Notes under the pieces: generated by a model
Database searches by the model: none
Told to the model about the DNA's origin: nothing
What the model saw: the letters and a program-made list of their open reading frames with translations, nothing else
NCBI GenBank assembly: GCA_963665785.1
Contig: OY762456.1
Location: 2,666,001 to 2,730,000 of the forward strand
Direction: 5' to 3'
From: UBA7455 sp026713185
GTDB taxonomy: Bacteria; Pseudomonadota; Gammaproteobacteria; Pseudomonadales; Azotimanducaceae
Length of the DNA stretch: 64,000 bases
Program-made: the position numbers and the translations under genes
Shown: piece by piece, positions 1-7,618 of the stretch
Layout of the letters: each line of letters begins with the position of its first letter
Position numbering within the stretch: the stretch's first letter is position 1

Positions 1-2
1 AT

Positions 3-1004
3 CACCGTCTGTTGATGCGCTGCGTGAGAAAGCGAATCCGGGATAAGCGGCTCCTGTCCCTGCTTTGGCGGTTTATCAAAGCAGGTCATGTTGATCGTGG
101 TCTGTTTCGGGCAGCCAGTGAAGGTGTTCCGCAGGGTGGTGTGATCTCACCCATCCTATCCAATATCATGCTCCATGAGTTTGATGAGTATCTGGAAGCA
201 AAATACCTGAACAAGAAGGCCCGAAAGGACCGCTGGGCATGGAACTTCGGTATACAGAACGGTCGACCCATTACGATTCGAGAGAATCGCCAATGGAAAC
301 CGGCTGTTTCCTATTGCCGATATGCCGATGACTTTGTCGTCATCGTCAAGGGAACGAAGCACCATGCTGAGGCCGTTCGTGAGCAATGCCGTTCATTCCT
401 AGAGGGTAAACTGAATCTGACGTTGAATATGGAGAAAACCCATATCACGCACGTCAATGACGGTTTTACCTTCCTGGGTCACCGGATTGTTCGCAAACGA
501 GGGCCTCGTGGCACGATGCGCCCGGTATCGACTATCCCCAACGAGAAGAGTCGAGGGTTGGCACACAAGCTGACCGCGCAACTCTCTGGCAACCACCACT
601 TGAATAAAATCGACATGGTGGAATCGCTGAACCGGCAACTGGCGGGTTGGGCGAACTTCTATCAGTACACGGACTACTCAGCCCACGTGTTCCGACATCT
701 GGATCATATCGTGTTCTGGAAACTGGCACACTGGTTGGCACGTAAGTACCGGGTACCGATCAAGTCACTGATGCGACATCATGTGAAGCGACCGGCTGAA
801 GGGCTTGCCAAATCTTGGTACCTCTTCGGCCGGAGTGGTCATGGGGCTTTGTGCAGGATTGCTTTGCGTCGGCTGGTTACCAGCCCCAAGCAGCAGTTCA
901 GGTGGCGGAATCCACCCGGCAATCCCTATCTGCTGTTAGACCCTGGCCGCAAAACACTGACTTCACGATACCGCGAAGTCGCCATGGCTACGAGCCATGC
1001 CTGA
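3..1004 (+). CDS. ltrA: Group II intron reverse transcriptase/maturase (5' partial)
   Basis: Multifunctional intron-encoded protein: it helps the intron RNA splice and reverse-transcribes it during retrohoming. The visible 330-odd residues hold the RT palm motif YADD (in CRYADDFVV), the preceding QGGVISPILSN block typical of group II RTs, and after it the maturase (X) domain with the signature WANFYQYTDYS. The frame is open upstream of the first ATG (position 15), so the gene enters from outside and that ATG is not its start. No C-terminal HNH endonuclease is seen. The stop at 1002-1004 lies a few bases before domain V, as usual. Confidence 0.93.
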   Translation, partial: HRLLMRCVRKRIRDKRLLSLLWRFIKAGHVDRGLFRAASEGVPQGGVISPILSNIMLHEFDEYLEAKYLNKKARKDRWAWNFGIQNGRPITIRENRQWKPAVSYCRYADDFVVIVKGTKHHAEAVREQCRSFLEGKLNLTLNMEKTHITHVNDGFTFLGHRIVRKRGPRGTMRPVSTIPNEKSRGLAHKLTAQLSGNHHLNKIDMVESLNRQLAGWANFYQYTDYSAHVFRHLDHIVFWKLAHWLARKYRVPIKSLMRHHVKRPAEGLAKSWYLFGRSGHGALCRIALRRLVTSPKQQFRWRNPPGNPYLLLDPGRKTLTSRYREVAMATSHA

Positions 1005-1009
1005 ATGGA

Positions 1010-1093
1010 GAGCCGTATGCGCTGAGAGGCGCACGTACGGTTCGGAGAGGAGAGGCAGAGAAATAGTTCGACTACGCTCTGCCTCTTACTCTA
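1010..1093 (+). ncRNA. Group II intron domains V and VI
   Basis: Positions 1010-1043 form the 34-nt domain V: GAGCCGTATGC at the 5' side pairs with GCACGTACGGTTC at the 3' side, the catalytic hairpin. Domain VI follows: AGAGGCAGAG (1051-1060) pairs perfectly with CTCTGCCTCT (1077-1086), with A residues nearby that could supply the branch point. The perfect stems suggest that the ribozyme end is intact. Confidence 0.85.
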
Positions 1094-1149
1094 CTGGTCA
1101 CGAAACCGGACCCGATTGACTGGGCAAACGATACTGTATTGAACCGACA

Positions 1150-1788
1150 TCAGGGAGTCCCTGTATCGGAGATTTTGTTAAATGCCCGCTGTAACTCGAA
1201 ACGTGACGATGTGACATGGGTTTCCATCTTTCTGATCCGGTCTTCCAGGTCGGTAAATTTATCTTTCAATGTACGCATGAATCGTACATTGTTAAACCTC
1301 TCCCGCTCATACCTGCTCTCCGCATTGTCCATCGAAGATACTTCACTCTCTTCCTGCAGTTGCCATTGGGACTTCACTGCGGGTGAAGCTTCATAAATAT
1401 CCTCAAAGCGATCCGTTACCTGGCGATAATAAGGCTTGTCGTTCAGCAGAAAATAAGCTGCAAAATAGACCAGTAAAGTAACATGAAAGAAAAATATCAA
1501 TAGAATGACCGCCGCCAACCGGACCTTCCAACTACTGACGCCCAGGTAATCTGATACACCTGCACAGACGCCACAGATCTTGCCATTTCCGGAATCCCGG
1601 TAGATGTTGCCAAAACGTCGTCGACGCCATGTACGGTCACGGTCCCTGCGGTCGGTGCTGAAGTAATCTTCGTATTGACGCCTGAACCTTCTCTTTTTCC
1701 TGCCTTGATGGCTGTATCGCCGGAAAGCCCTGCGCTTTCGGCGAGAGGTGCTATCAGCTTCCTCCGTGTATCTTTTAGAACTGCTCAC
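1150..1788 (-). CDS. pspC: Phage shock protein C (PspC domain)
   Basis: Inner-membrane protein that, with PspB, senses envelope stress and recruits PspA, freeing PspF. The first 60 residues are very basic (Arg/Lys runs). The PspC domain starts near residue 65 (NGKICGVCAGVSDYLG) and carries one hydrophobic segment (about residues 90-115, LAAVILLIFFFHVTLLVYFAAYF). The C-terminal 90 residues are charged and coiled-coil-like. At 212 aa it is longer than enterobacterial PspC (about 119 aa) because of both extensions. It is the last gene of pspABC, 21 bp after pspB. Confidence 0.9.
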   Translation of the reverse strand: MSSSKRYTEEADSTSRRKRRAFRRYSHQGRKKRRFRRQYEDYFSTDRRDRDRTWRRRRFGNIYRDSGNGKICGVCAGVSDYLGVSSWKVRLAAVILLIFFFHVTLLVYFAAYFLLNDKPYYRQVTDRFEDIYEASPAVKSQWQLQEESEVSSMDNAESRYERERFNNVRFMRTLKDKFTDLEDRIRKMETHVTSSRFELQRAFNKISDTGTP

Positions 1789-1809
1789 CTTGATCCCCTT
1801 ATCACCTGT

Positions 1810-2079
1810 TCATTCCTGGCGCCGGCTTCCCGCCTGTTTCTCCCGCCATCCCGGACTTTCCACATCCAGAATAGACTCCAGTGTTTCAATTCGCGCAGCC
1901 ATCCTGTTGGCAACTTCCATCAATTCCTCAAGATCAGACCGTTCGTTCATACTTAATCCATTGACTTGTTTTGTCTTTGCTCTGTAATGGAAAATAATCC
2001 AGATTGGTGCAACAAACACCATAAAGATAATCATGGGGACTATTAATATCACTATCCCGGCAACTGTATCTCCATACAT
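1810..2079 (-). CDS. pspB: Phage shock protein B
   Basis: Small membrane partner of PspC. It has 89 residues, an N-terminal hydrophobic segment (about 8-32, VAGIVILIVPMIIFMVFVAPIWI) and a cytoplasmic helical region (LEELMEVANRMAARIETLESILD) matching the PspB leucine-zipper-like part. It lies between pspA and pspC in the same orientation, which supports the name. The size is close to the usual 75 aa. Confidence 0.85.
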   Translation of the reverse strand: MYGDTVAGIVILIVPMIIFMVFVAPIWIIFHYRAKTKQVNGLSMNERSDLEELMEVANRMAARIETLESILDVESPGWREKQAGSRRQE

Positions 2080-2101
2080 AATGATGCTCCAACCCGAATA
2101 T

Positions 2102-2776
2102 CTAAGTTTCTGTTCCTGAATCCTGTTTCATTCGAGCCTTGAGTCTGGCAAGTTCCGCATCTACTTTTTCATCGGATTCCAGATCAGCTATTTCTTCAGC
2201 AAGATTCCGTTGACCAAGATCATAAGCCTCTACTTCACCTTCCAGGATGTCAATTTTACGCTCAAAACGGTCAAAACGACTCATTGCCTCTTCGATGTCA
2301 ACATCGTGCAACTGACGCTTCACACCAATTCTTGATGTCGCGGTCTTGCTGCGGATGATCAAAGCTTTCTGACGGGTCTTGGCATCCACCAGCTTCTGCT
2401 GCAGCTGACTGATATCACCGGAGAGTTTCTCAAGATTGATATCGACCTGCTCAAGTTCGACCTCGATGGCCGTTGCCGCTTCCACAGTCACTGTCTTTTC
2501 TTTCAGCGCAGCTCTGGCAAGATCTTCACGTTCCTTGCTCAATGCCAGCTCTGCCCTGATATCCCATTCTGCCGCTTCGGACTGCAGGCGTTCTATCCGT
2601 CGGCCCAGGTCCTTTTTATCGGCGATCAATCTTGCCGATCGGGTACGGACTTCCACCAGTGTTTCTTCCATCTCCTGGATGATCAGTCGAACCATCTTCT
2701 CAGGATCTTCCGCCTTATCCAGCAACACATTGATGTTTGCATTTACGATGTCTGTAAATCTGGAAAAAATTCCCAT
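2102..2776 (-). CDS. pspA: Phage shock protein A
   Basis: PspA/Vipp1 (ESCRT-III-like) coiled-coil protein. It binds and represses the enhancer-binding protein PspF and, when released, oligomerises on stressed inner membrane to maintain proton-motive force. It has 224 residues, like the family, an amphipathic N-terminal helix (MGIFSRFTDIVNANINVLLD), the conserved EDPEKMVRLIIQEMEETLVEVR segment, and almost continuous heptad-rich helices. A strong ribosome site, AGGAGGT (minus strand, 2784-2790), sits 7-8 bases before the ATG. First gene of the pspABC operon, divergent from pspF. Confidence 0.94.
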   Translation of the reverse strand: MGIFSRFTDIVNANINVLLDKAEDPEKMVRLIIQEMEETLVEVRTRSARLIADKKDLGRRIERLQSEAAEWDIRAELALSKEREDLARAALKEKTVTVEAATAIEVELEQVDINLEKLSGDISQLQQKLVDAKTRQKALIIRSKTATSRIGVKRQLHDVDIEEAMSRFDRFERKIDILEGEVEAYDLGQRNLAEEIADLESDEKVDAELARLKARMKQDSGTET

Positions 2777-2958
2777 ATTGTTTACCTCCTGTCTTGGATG
2801 GTAAGTAACAACTCATGAATCATGCCAACTTGACATGTTGAAGGTAACTCACTGTTATTCAAGTATTTTCTAAAAGTTAACGTTGTTAACGACCATACTA
2901 CCAGTTATGATTACCACACCTTTTAGCGAATATCGCCAATAATGGGTAAAATGCGCCT
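2777..2958. promoter_or_regulatory. pspA-pspF divergent control region
   Basis: In the known psp system PspF binds upstream sites here and drives pspA from a sigma54 promoter. Two GTTAAC hexamers separated by GTT (2876-2890) form a palindrome about 100 bp upstream of pspA, a plausible PspF enhancer site. The best -24-like element on the minus strand is TTGGCAT (complement of 2822-2828), but the expected GC ten bases after its GG reads GA. The promoter call is therefore weak, while the palindrome is clear. Confidence 0.4.
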
Positions 2959-4002
2959 ATGAGCATGATACAGCATACAGAAAGATTGTTGGGAGAATCA
3001 CCTTCGTTTATGGAAGTACTCGACCTGGTTTCCCAGGTTGCTCCCTTGAGCAAACCCGTTCTCATTGTGGGTGAGCGTGGCACCGGTAAGGAACTCATTG
3101 CTTCGCGGTTACATTATCTGTCACAACGATGGGACCAGGAATACCTGAAGATGAACTGTGCAGCTATCAGCGAAACGCTTCTGGAGACGGAATTGTTCGG
3201 TCATGAAGCCGGCGCTTTTACCGGCGCATCAAAGATGCACCGGGGACGATTTGAACGAGCTGACCGCGGTTCCCTGTTTCTGGATGAACTGGCAAACACT
3301 TCGGCCCAGGTTCAGGAAAAACTGCTACGCATCATCGAATATGGAGAATTTGAACGCGTTGGGGGTAACAGGACATTAACCGCTGATGTAAGACTGATCG
3401 CAGCCACCAACGAAGATCTGCCCAGTCTTGCACGCAGGGGGAAGTTCCGCGAAGACCTCCTTGACCGGCTGGCGTTCGATGTCATCACATTGCCGCCTCT
3501 GAGAGCAAGACCAGAGGACATTCCCATTCTTGCTGAACACTTTGCCGTCAACATGGCGATGGACCTGGAGCGAGAGTACTTCCCTGGATTTACCGATGCT
3601 GCCCAGGAGGCACTGCAACGCTATCACTGGCCTGGCAACATCAGGGAATTAAAGAACGCGGTGGAAAGAAGTGTGTACCGTTCAGGTTCCCCCGACGCAG
3701 CCGTGGACCTGATCAGCATTGATCCTTTCGAATCTGAATTCAGACCGGTACATTCCAATGAAGCCAAATCCACTGGAGAAGAAACAGTCCGGGAACCTGA
3801 ATCAGGGACGGATACACCGTTACCGACAGGCAATGATTTTCCCATCGACTTCAAGAACAGCGTCCGGGAATATGAAATCAACCTGCTCAACAAGGCTCTC
3901 ACAAAATCACAGTTCAACCAGAGAAAAACCGCTGAACTACTGGGGGTAACCTACCATCAGTTAAGGGGATATCTGAAGAAATACCACCTGTCAGGGAACT
4001 GA
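2959..4002 (+). CDS. pspF: Psp operon transcriptional activator PspF
   Basis: AAA+ sigma54 enhancer-binding protein without a receiver domain, as in PspF. Walker A is GERGTGKE (about residues 38-45), the sigma54-contacting loop is GAFTGA (in HEAGAFTGASK), Walker B is GSLFLDEL, and the arginine-finger region FREDLLDRL is present. A Fis-type helix-turn-helix ends the protein (NQRKTAELLGVTYHQLRGYLKKY). 347 aa against about 325 in E. coli; the extra length is a low-complexity linker before the HTH. Divergent from pspA, whose product should inhibit it. A second in-frame ATG lies two codons in, and no strong ribosome site decides between them. Confidence 0.93.
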   Translation: MSMIQHTERLLGESPSFMEVLDLVSQVAPLSKPVLIVGERGTGKELIASRLHYLSQRWDQEYLKMNCAAISETLLETELFGHEAGAFTGASKMHRGRFERADRGSLFLDELANTSAQVQEKLLRIIEYGEFERVGGNRTLTADVRLIAATNEDLPSLARRGKFREDLLDRLAFDVITLPPLRARPEDIPILAEHFAVNMAMDLEREYFPGFTDAAQEALQRYHWPGNIRELKNAVERSVYRSGSPDAAVDLISIDPFESEFRPVHSNEAKSTGEETVREPESGTDTPLPTGNDFPIDFKNSVREYEINLLNKALTKSQFNQRKTAELLGVTYHQLRGYLKKYHLSGN

Positions 4003-4150
4003 TTAAGGGATTTTATTTAATGTAATAGATTATAATATGACTCTAACTTAATGAATTATAATAGCTATTTAATCTGATGTCAGATTAACAGATAAGTCTC
4101 CGGAATCAGTATCTTCATAAAATATTGATATAAGTAAACTGACCCTCCTG

Positions 4151-4450
4151 TTATTCCCCTGTAAATACTGGCGGTCGTTTTTCCAGCATTGCGGTAATCG
4201 CCTCCTGGTGATCCCGGGTCTGATGGACCAGTGCCTGCAAAGAAGCCGACATTTCCAGCAGGGCATCCAGGGTAGAACTTTCTCCCTCGCGCAGCAGCTT
4301 TTTAGTCATCCGCAATGCTGTCGGAGGGTTGACTGCAATCCTGGCGGCAAGCTTGCGGGCGGCATTGATACGGTTACAGGCATCGACAATGGCCTGCTGC
4401 TGGTGGTGCTGGTAACCAGGGTGATGATGCCGATGGTGCCGGAATGATCG
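4151..4450 (-). pseudogene. Enoyl-CoA hydratase/crotonase, C-terminal remnant
   Basis: Minus-strand frame with no usable start. It ends at TAA (4151-4153) and reads like the last 90-100 residues of a crotonase: AARIAVNPPTALRMTKKLL, then HQTRDHQEAITAMLEKRPP and VFTGE at the stop, the usual family ending. The N-terminal half with the oxyanion-hole motifs is missing upstream of about 4450. This is a broken gene, distinct from the complete crotonase at 18333-19154. With the CaiB stub at 7529 it brackets a decayed acyl-CoA/oxidation patch. Confidence 0.75.
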
Positions 4451-4483
4451 AAAGCTAATAAACTGTTATCAATTAATTAGAAT

Positions 4484-4512
4484 GCCCGGACCCGTATGAT
4501 GCAGGTCCGGGC
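4484..4512 (-). terminator. Hairpin downstream of the secreted repeat protein
   Basis: GCCCGGACC (4484-4492) pairs perfectly with GGTCCGGGC (4504-4512) around an 11-base loop. It sits 14 bp past the stop of the minus-strand gene at 4526. On the minus strand it is followed by ATTCTAATT, which is AT-rich but not a clean U-run, so it is a likely but imperfect intrinsic terminator. Confidence 0.55.
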
Positions 4513-4525
4513 TCATGCAGTACTA

Positions 4526-5077
4526 TCAGGTATCCCCAAAATCAGGATTTGATGTAGGTTTTGGAACTTTGGATTTAATTACCTCAACATCTATCAATTC
4601 CCCATTTTCATCATAGTACTCAATGGTAAATATGATAATCCAATGTGTCGCGGTTTCATGCTTTTCTATACGGACTCTAGATTCGCCTGTACCACCGGAC
4701 GATGCAAAGGATGTACCACCACCGGACGATACAAAGGATTTACCATCGGACGATGAAAAGTATGTACCACCACCGGACGATACAAAGGATGAAGTACTGT
4801 TGTTCATTATTTCATTGCTGTTGATTGTTATTTCATTGCTGTTGATTGTTATTTCATCTGATCCTGTCAGTGTAGTTCCTTCTGTCTCTACGTTAGTATC
4901 TTTGAGATAGAATATTTTACCATCCGCTCCCCGAGCTACAACATGGTACGTTTGTCCTATCTCGACCATAGTTGAACAGTTGTACATACAATCTCCTGTA
5001 TCAACTTCGTTAAAGGCAACGGTATTACCAGCAAACATCAGTAATGTTATGGCTAAATATGCCTTGCATAATGTCAT
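4526..5077 (-). CDS. Secreted repeat-containing protein, unknown function
   Basis: Not a family I recognise. 183 residues with a clear Sec signal peptide (MTLCKAYLAITLLMFAGNTVA, cleavage near residue 21). A short Cys-containing segment follows (GDCMYNCS). The middle is repetitive: EITINSN twice in tandem with a third partial unit, then several SSGGGTSF-like units. The C-terminal region is predicted beta-rich (HWIIIFTIEYYDENGELIDVEVIKSK). The repeats are also visible as DNA: 21-bp units near 4815-4860 and about 24-bp units near 4690-4790, so copy number may vary. Likely periplasmic or surface. Confidence 0.65.
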   Translation of the reverse strand: MTLCKAYLAITLLMFAGNTVAFNEVDTGDCMYNCSTMVEIGQTYHVVARGADGKIFYLKDTNVETEGTTLTGSDEITINSNEITINSNEIMNNSTSSFVSSGGGTYFSSSDGKSFVSSGGGTSFASSGGTGESRVRIEKHETATHWIIIFTIEYYDENGELIDVEVIKSKVPKPTSNPDFGDT

Positions 5078-5303
5078 GATTAAATCCCTAATTCATAAAA
5101 GAGTACGGATACAAAGAGTACGGATACCATAGCACCACCGGGAACCTACTGACAACACTCATGCTCATAAAGGGATCAGACATGGCGTTTCCTGGACTTT
5201 GTTACTGAAAAGCCCGAAACGTTACCACAAGCCTTGACGATGGGATAGAGCGCACCTGAGACTCGGTGTAAGATGCTCCTTTCTATCAATTCTGGAGAAT
5301 CCA

Positions 5304-6302
5304 ATGTCAACCACCAATCGAACCGTCCATCTGAAATCTTCACCACGGGGGATGCCGGTACCTGATGATTTTGAAATCAGGACCACCGGGTTAGAGGACC
5401 CTGCAGATGGCCAGATACTGATCCGGAACATTTATATGTCGGTAGACCCGTATATGCGGGGCCGTATGCGAGAAGCCTGGAGACCTGGGGATGCCCTGAG
5501 TGGCAACGCCATTGGAAAAATCATTGCCACCAACAACGATGACTACGCCGTTGGAGATTACGTTCTAAATCCGGCGGGATGGAGCGAGTATCTGATATCC
5601 GATGGCCGCGGCATCAGAAATGTGGACCCGGAACTCGTGCCGCTGAGCACATACCTGGGAGTGATGGGCATGCCAGGCCTGACAGGCTACGGTGGCCTGC
5701 TGGTTACAGGAGAATTCAAAGACGGTGAGACCGTATTCGTTTCGGCCGCATCCGGCGCCGTTGGCAGTGTTGTGGGGCAGATCGCCAGAATCAAGGGAGG
5801 CAGAGCCATCGGCAGTGCAGGCAGTGACGAGAAAGTGGCGCAGTTGATAGAGGAATTCGGGTTCGATCATGCCTTTAATTACAAAACCGCAGACCCGCTG
5901 ACCGAATTGCGTAAAGGCGCCCCGGAAGGACTGGACGTGTATTTTGAAAACGTCGGTGGCCCCCAGCTTGAAGCTGCGCTTTTCCACATGCGACCTTATG
6001 GCCGAATTCCCGTCTGTGGCATGATTGCCCATTACAATGACAAAGTGGGGGCCATCACGCCGGGACCCACGAATCTGACACAGATCATCTACAAGTTCGT
6101 ATCCCTGAGAGGATTTGTGGTTTCCGCGTTCGAACCTGACCGGCCCAGGTTTCTACAGGACATGAGCGGCTGGATCAATTCAGGAGAAATGAAATACCAC
6201 GAAACGGTTTTTGAGGGTATTGAAAACGCTGTTGATGCATTCATCGGACTCTTTTCCGGAAACAACAACGGCAAGATGCTGGTCAGGTTATCTGATGAAT
6301 AG
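5304..6302 (+). CDS. NADP-dependent MDR-family oxidoreductase
   Basis: Zinc-free medium-chain reductase of the leukotriene-B4-dehydrogenase / CurA / YncB type, which reduces activated C=C bonds with NADPH. Motifs: SVDPYMRGRM (about residues 46-55), the MPGLTGYGGLL helix, the nucleotide-binding loop SAASGAVGSVVGQIA (about 148-162) and YFENVGG (about 212-218). 332 aa matches the family. The ribosome site CTGGAG lies 6 bases before ATG. The luciferase-like gene follows 24 bp downstream, so they are probably co-transcribed. The natural substrate cannot be read from the sequence. Confidence 0.9.
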   Translation: MSTTNRTVHLKSSPRGMPVPDDFEIRTTGLEDPADGQILIRNIYMSVDPYMRGRMREAWRPGDALSGNAIGKIIATNNDDYAVGDYVLNPAGWSEYLISDGRGIRNVDPELVPLSTYLGVMGMPGLTGYGGLLVTGEFKDGETVFVSAASGAVGSVVGQIARIKGGRAIGSAGSDEKVAQLIEEFGFDHAFNYKTADPLTELRKGAPEGLDVYFENVGGPQLEAALFHMRPYGRIPVCGMIAHYNDKVGAITPGPTNLTQIIYKFVSLRGFVVSAFEPDRPRFLQDMSGWINSGEMKYHETVFEGIENAVDAFIGLFSGNNNGKMLVRLSDE

Positions 6303-6326
6303 ATTCACTGATGAATAGTTTTCCAG

Positions 6327-7532
6327 GTGAGTAATCCGGATGCATCGCTGAAATTCGGCATTCTCCTCGAGCCTTTTCATCCCACAAATGGGAATCCGGA
6401 CTGTGCCCTGGAACAGGGTCTGGAATTGATTACCTATCTGGATTCACTCGGTTATGACTATGCCTGGGTGGGGGACCATCTTTCCGATGGTTTCGGAAAT
6501 GCTGGTTTCGGAAATGCTGGTTTCGGAAATGCTGGTTTTGGAAATGCTGGTTTTGGAAATAATAGCTCCGGGAATATCGAATCACTGGATGTGTTTATTA
6601 AAATGGCTGCCGAAAGGACACGTAACATCCGACTCGGCGCCTGCGTCTCGTCACTGTCCAGCCAACACCCATTGGTTCTGGCGGAAAGAATCATGCAACT
6701 GGACCATGTGACCAGAGGCCGTGTGGCTTTATGCGCGGGTCCTGTCGCCCTGCCCTGCGATACTGACATGATGGGGGTCCGTCCTGAAGAACAAACCCAG
6801 GCGATGCGATGCGCCATCGATGTACTGGTCCCACTGCTGAAAGGTGAGCAGGTCAGCAGAAAGACCCGCTGGTTTGAACTGGATGAAGCACGCCTGCAAC
6901 TTTCTCCATACAGTAAACCCATGGTAGAAGATGAAGCACGCCTGCATTTATCTCCATACAGCAAACCCATGGTGGAAATGGCCGTTGCTGCACAGACATC
7001 TCCGGCCGGAGCGAGTGTGGCCGGCAGTTACGGGCTGGGTCTGATCTCCATTGGCGCCACCTCTCCAGGAGGATTCAATGCACTGGCTCCAAGCTGGGAA
7101 ATTTACGAACGAAAGGCACTGGAAAATAACCATCCCGTCGATCGAAAACGCTGGTCACTGGCAGGTCCGGTCCATATTGCCGAAACCAGAGAACAGGCAT
7201 TCGACAACGTTCGTTACGGATTGGGGGAATGGGTCCGGTATTTTCAGGAAGTGGTTTCCCTGCCATTGGTCTCCGGAGAATGTGACGACCCCGCCCGGGA
7301 ACTGGTGAACAGCGGACTGGCAGTCATCGGTGCCCCGGAAGATGCGATAGCACAGATATGCCGGTTGCAGGAACAATCCGGTGGATTCGGCTGTTTTCTA
7401 CAGTTGGCGCATCACTGGGCTGACCCGGCAGCTACCAGAAAGAGTTACGAACTGTTCATGCAGTACGTGAAACCGGAATTTGAGGCGATAGATAGAGAAT
7501 CCGGTATGGACGACCAGAGGAGTCAGCAATGA
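6327..7532 (+). CDS. LLM-class flavin-dependent oxidoreductase with internal repeats
   Basis: Luciferase-like (bacterial luciferase/alkanesulfonate monooxygenase superfamily) TIM-barrel enzyme. The N-terminal strand KFGILLEPFHPTNG, the DYAWVGDHL segment, RNIRLGACVSSLSSQHPLVLAER and the late GAPEDAIAQI motif are typical. Two oddities interrupt it. Five consecutive GFGNA-type pentapeptides (about residues 55-79) sit where family members have a short loop after the DH motif. A 16-residue segment (DEARLQLSPYSKPMVE) is duplicated in tandem. Both are exact or near-exact DNA repeats, pointing to slippage. The start is GTG at 6327. The last codons overlap the ATG of the CaiB remnant (ATGA). Confidence 0.85.
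   Translation: MSNPDASLKFGILLEPFHPTNGNPDCALEQGLELITYLDSLGYDYAWVGDHLSDGFGNAGFGNAGFGNAGFGNAGFGNNSSGNIESLDVFIKMAAERTRNIRLGACVSSLSSQHPLVLAERIMQLDHVTRGRVALCAGPVALPCDTDMMGVRPEEQTQAMRCAIDVLVPLLKGEQVSRKTRWFELDEARLQLSPYSKPMVEDEARLHLSPYSKPMVEMAVAAQTSPAGASVAGSYGLGLISIGATSPGGFNALAPSWEIYERKALENNHPVDRKRWSLAGPVHIAETREQAFDNVRYGLGEWVRYFQEVVSLPLVSGECDDPARELVNSGLAVIGAPEDAIAQICRLQEQSGGFGCFLQLAHHWADPAATRKSYELFMQYVKPEFEAIDRESGMDDQRSQQ
6489..6563 (+). repeat. Five tandem 15-bp units inside the LLM gene
   Basis: The unit GGTTTCGGAAATGCT occurs at 6489, 6504 and 6519; at 6534 it has one change (TTTTGG), and at 6549 it ends in AAT instead of GCT. Each unit encodes five residues, so copy-number change keeps the frame. 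The units are nearly identical, which means recent expansion. Confidence 0.95.
6882..6977 (+). repeat. 48-bp tandem duplication inside the LLM gene
   Basis: The 48-bp unit at 6882-6929 is repeated at 6930-6977 with a few substitutions (for example CAACTTTCT against CATTTATCT). The frame is kept and 16 residues are duplicated. It is older than the 15-bp array, judged by its divergence. Confidence 0.93.
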
Positions 7533-7591
7533 AACTGGAAGGAATACGTGTTCTGGACCTGTCACTGTATTCGCCCGGTCCCTTTTTTTAA
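7529..7591 (+). pseudogene. CaiB/BaiF-type CoA-transferase, N-terminal stub
   Basis: The ATG overlaps the stop of the LLM gene (ATGA), as in a translationally coupled operon. It opens MKLEGIRVLDLSLYSPGPFF, the characteristic start of class III CoA-transferases and alpha-methylacyl-CoA racemases. A T-run then gives a TAA after 20 codons. The rest of the gene is absent: the end of ureG begins within 28 bp. A deletion or rearrangement seems to have joined this operon to the urease operon. Confidence 0.6.
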
Positions 7592-7618
7592 CGCAGATGC
7601 CTTTGGAAACTCGTGAGG

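Larger units (their letters stand above)
1..1093 (+). mobile_element. Group II intron, 3' part (cut by window edge)
   Basis: The left edge lies inside a group II intron. A maturase reading frame open to the edge is followed at once by a domain V hairpin and a domain VI stem, the standard order for a bacterial group II retroelement. The intron 3' end is estimated at about 1090-1094, after the domain VI stem, and the exact splice junction is not certain. The 5' part, including the ribozyme core and the start of the maturase, is outside the window. The next host gene is pspC, on the opposite strand. Confidence 0.88.

Noticed and set aside
4623..4910. Proline/aspartate-rich plus-strand frame (PPPDDTKD repeats)
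   Set aside because: It is the reverse reading of the repeats in the secreted protein; that protein has a signal peptide, this frame has nothing else to support it.
6489..6563. Possible CRISPR-like array
   Set aside because: Units are adjacent without spacers and lie in frame inside a coding sequence; it is a tandem repeat. No CRISPR array or cas gene was seen in the window.
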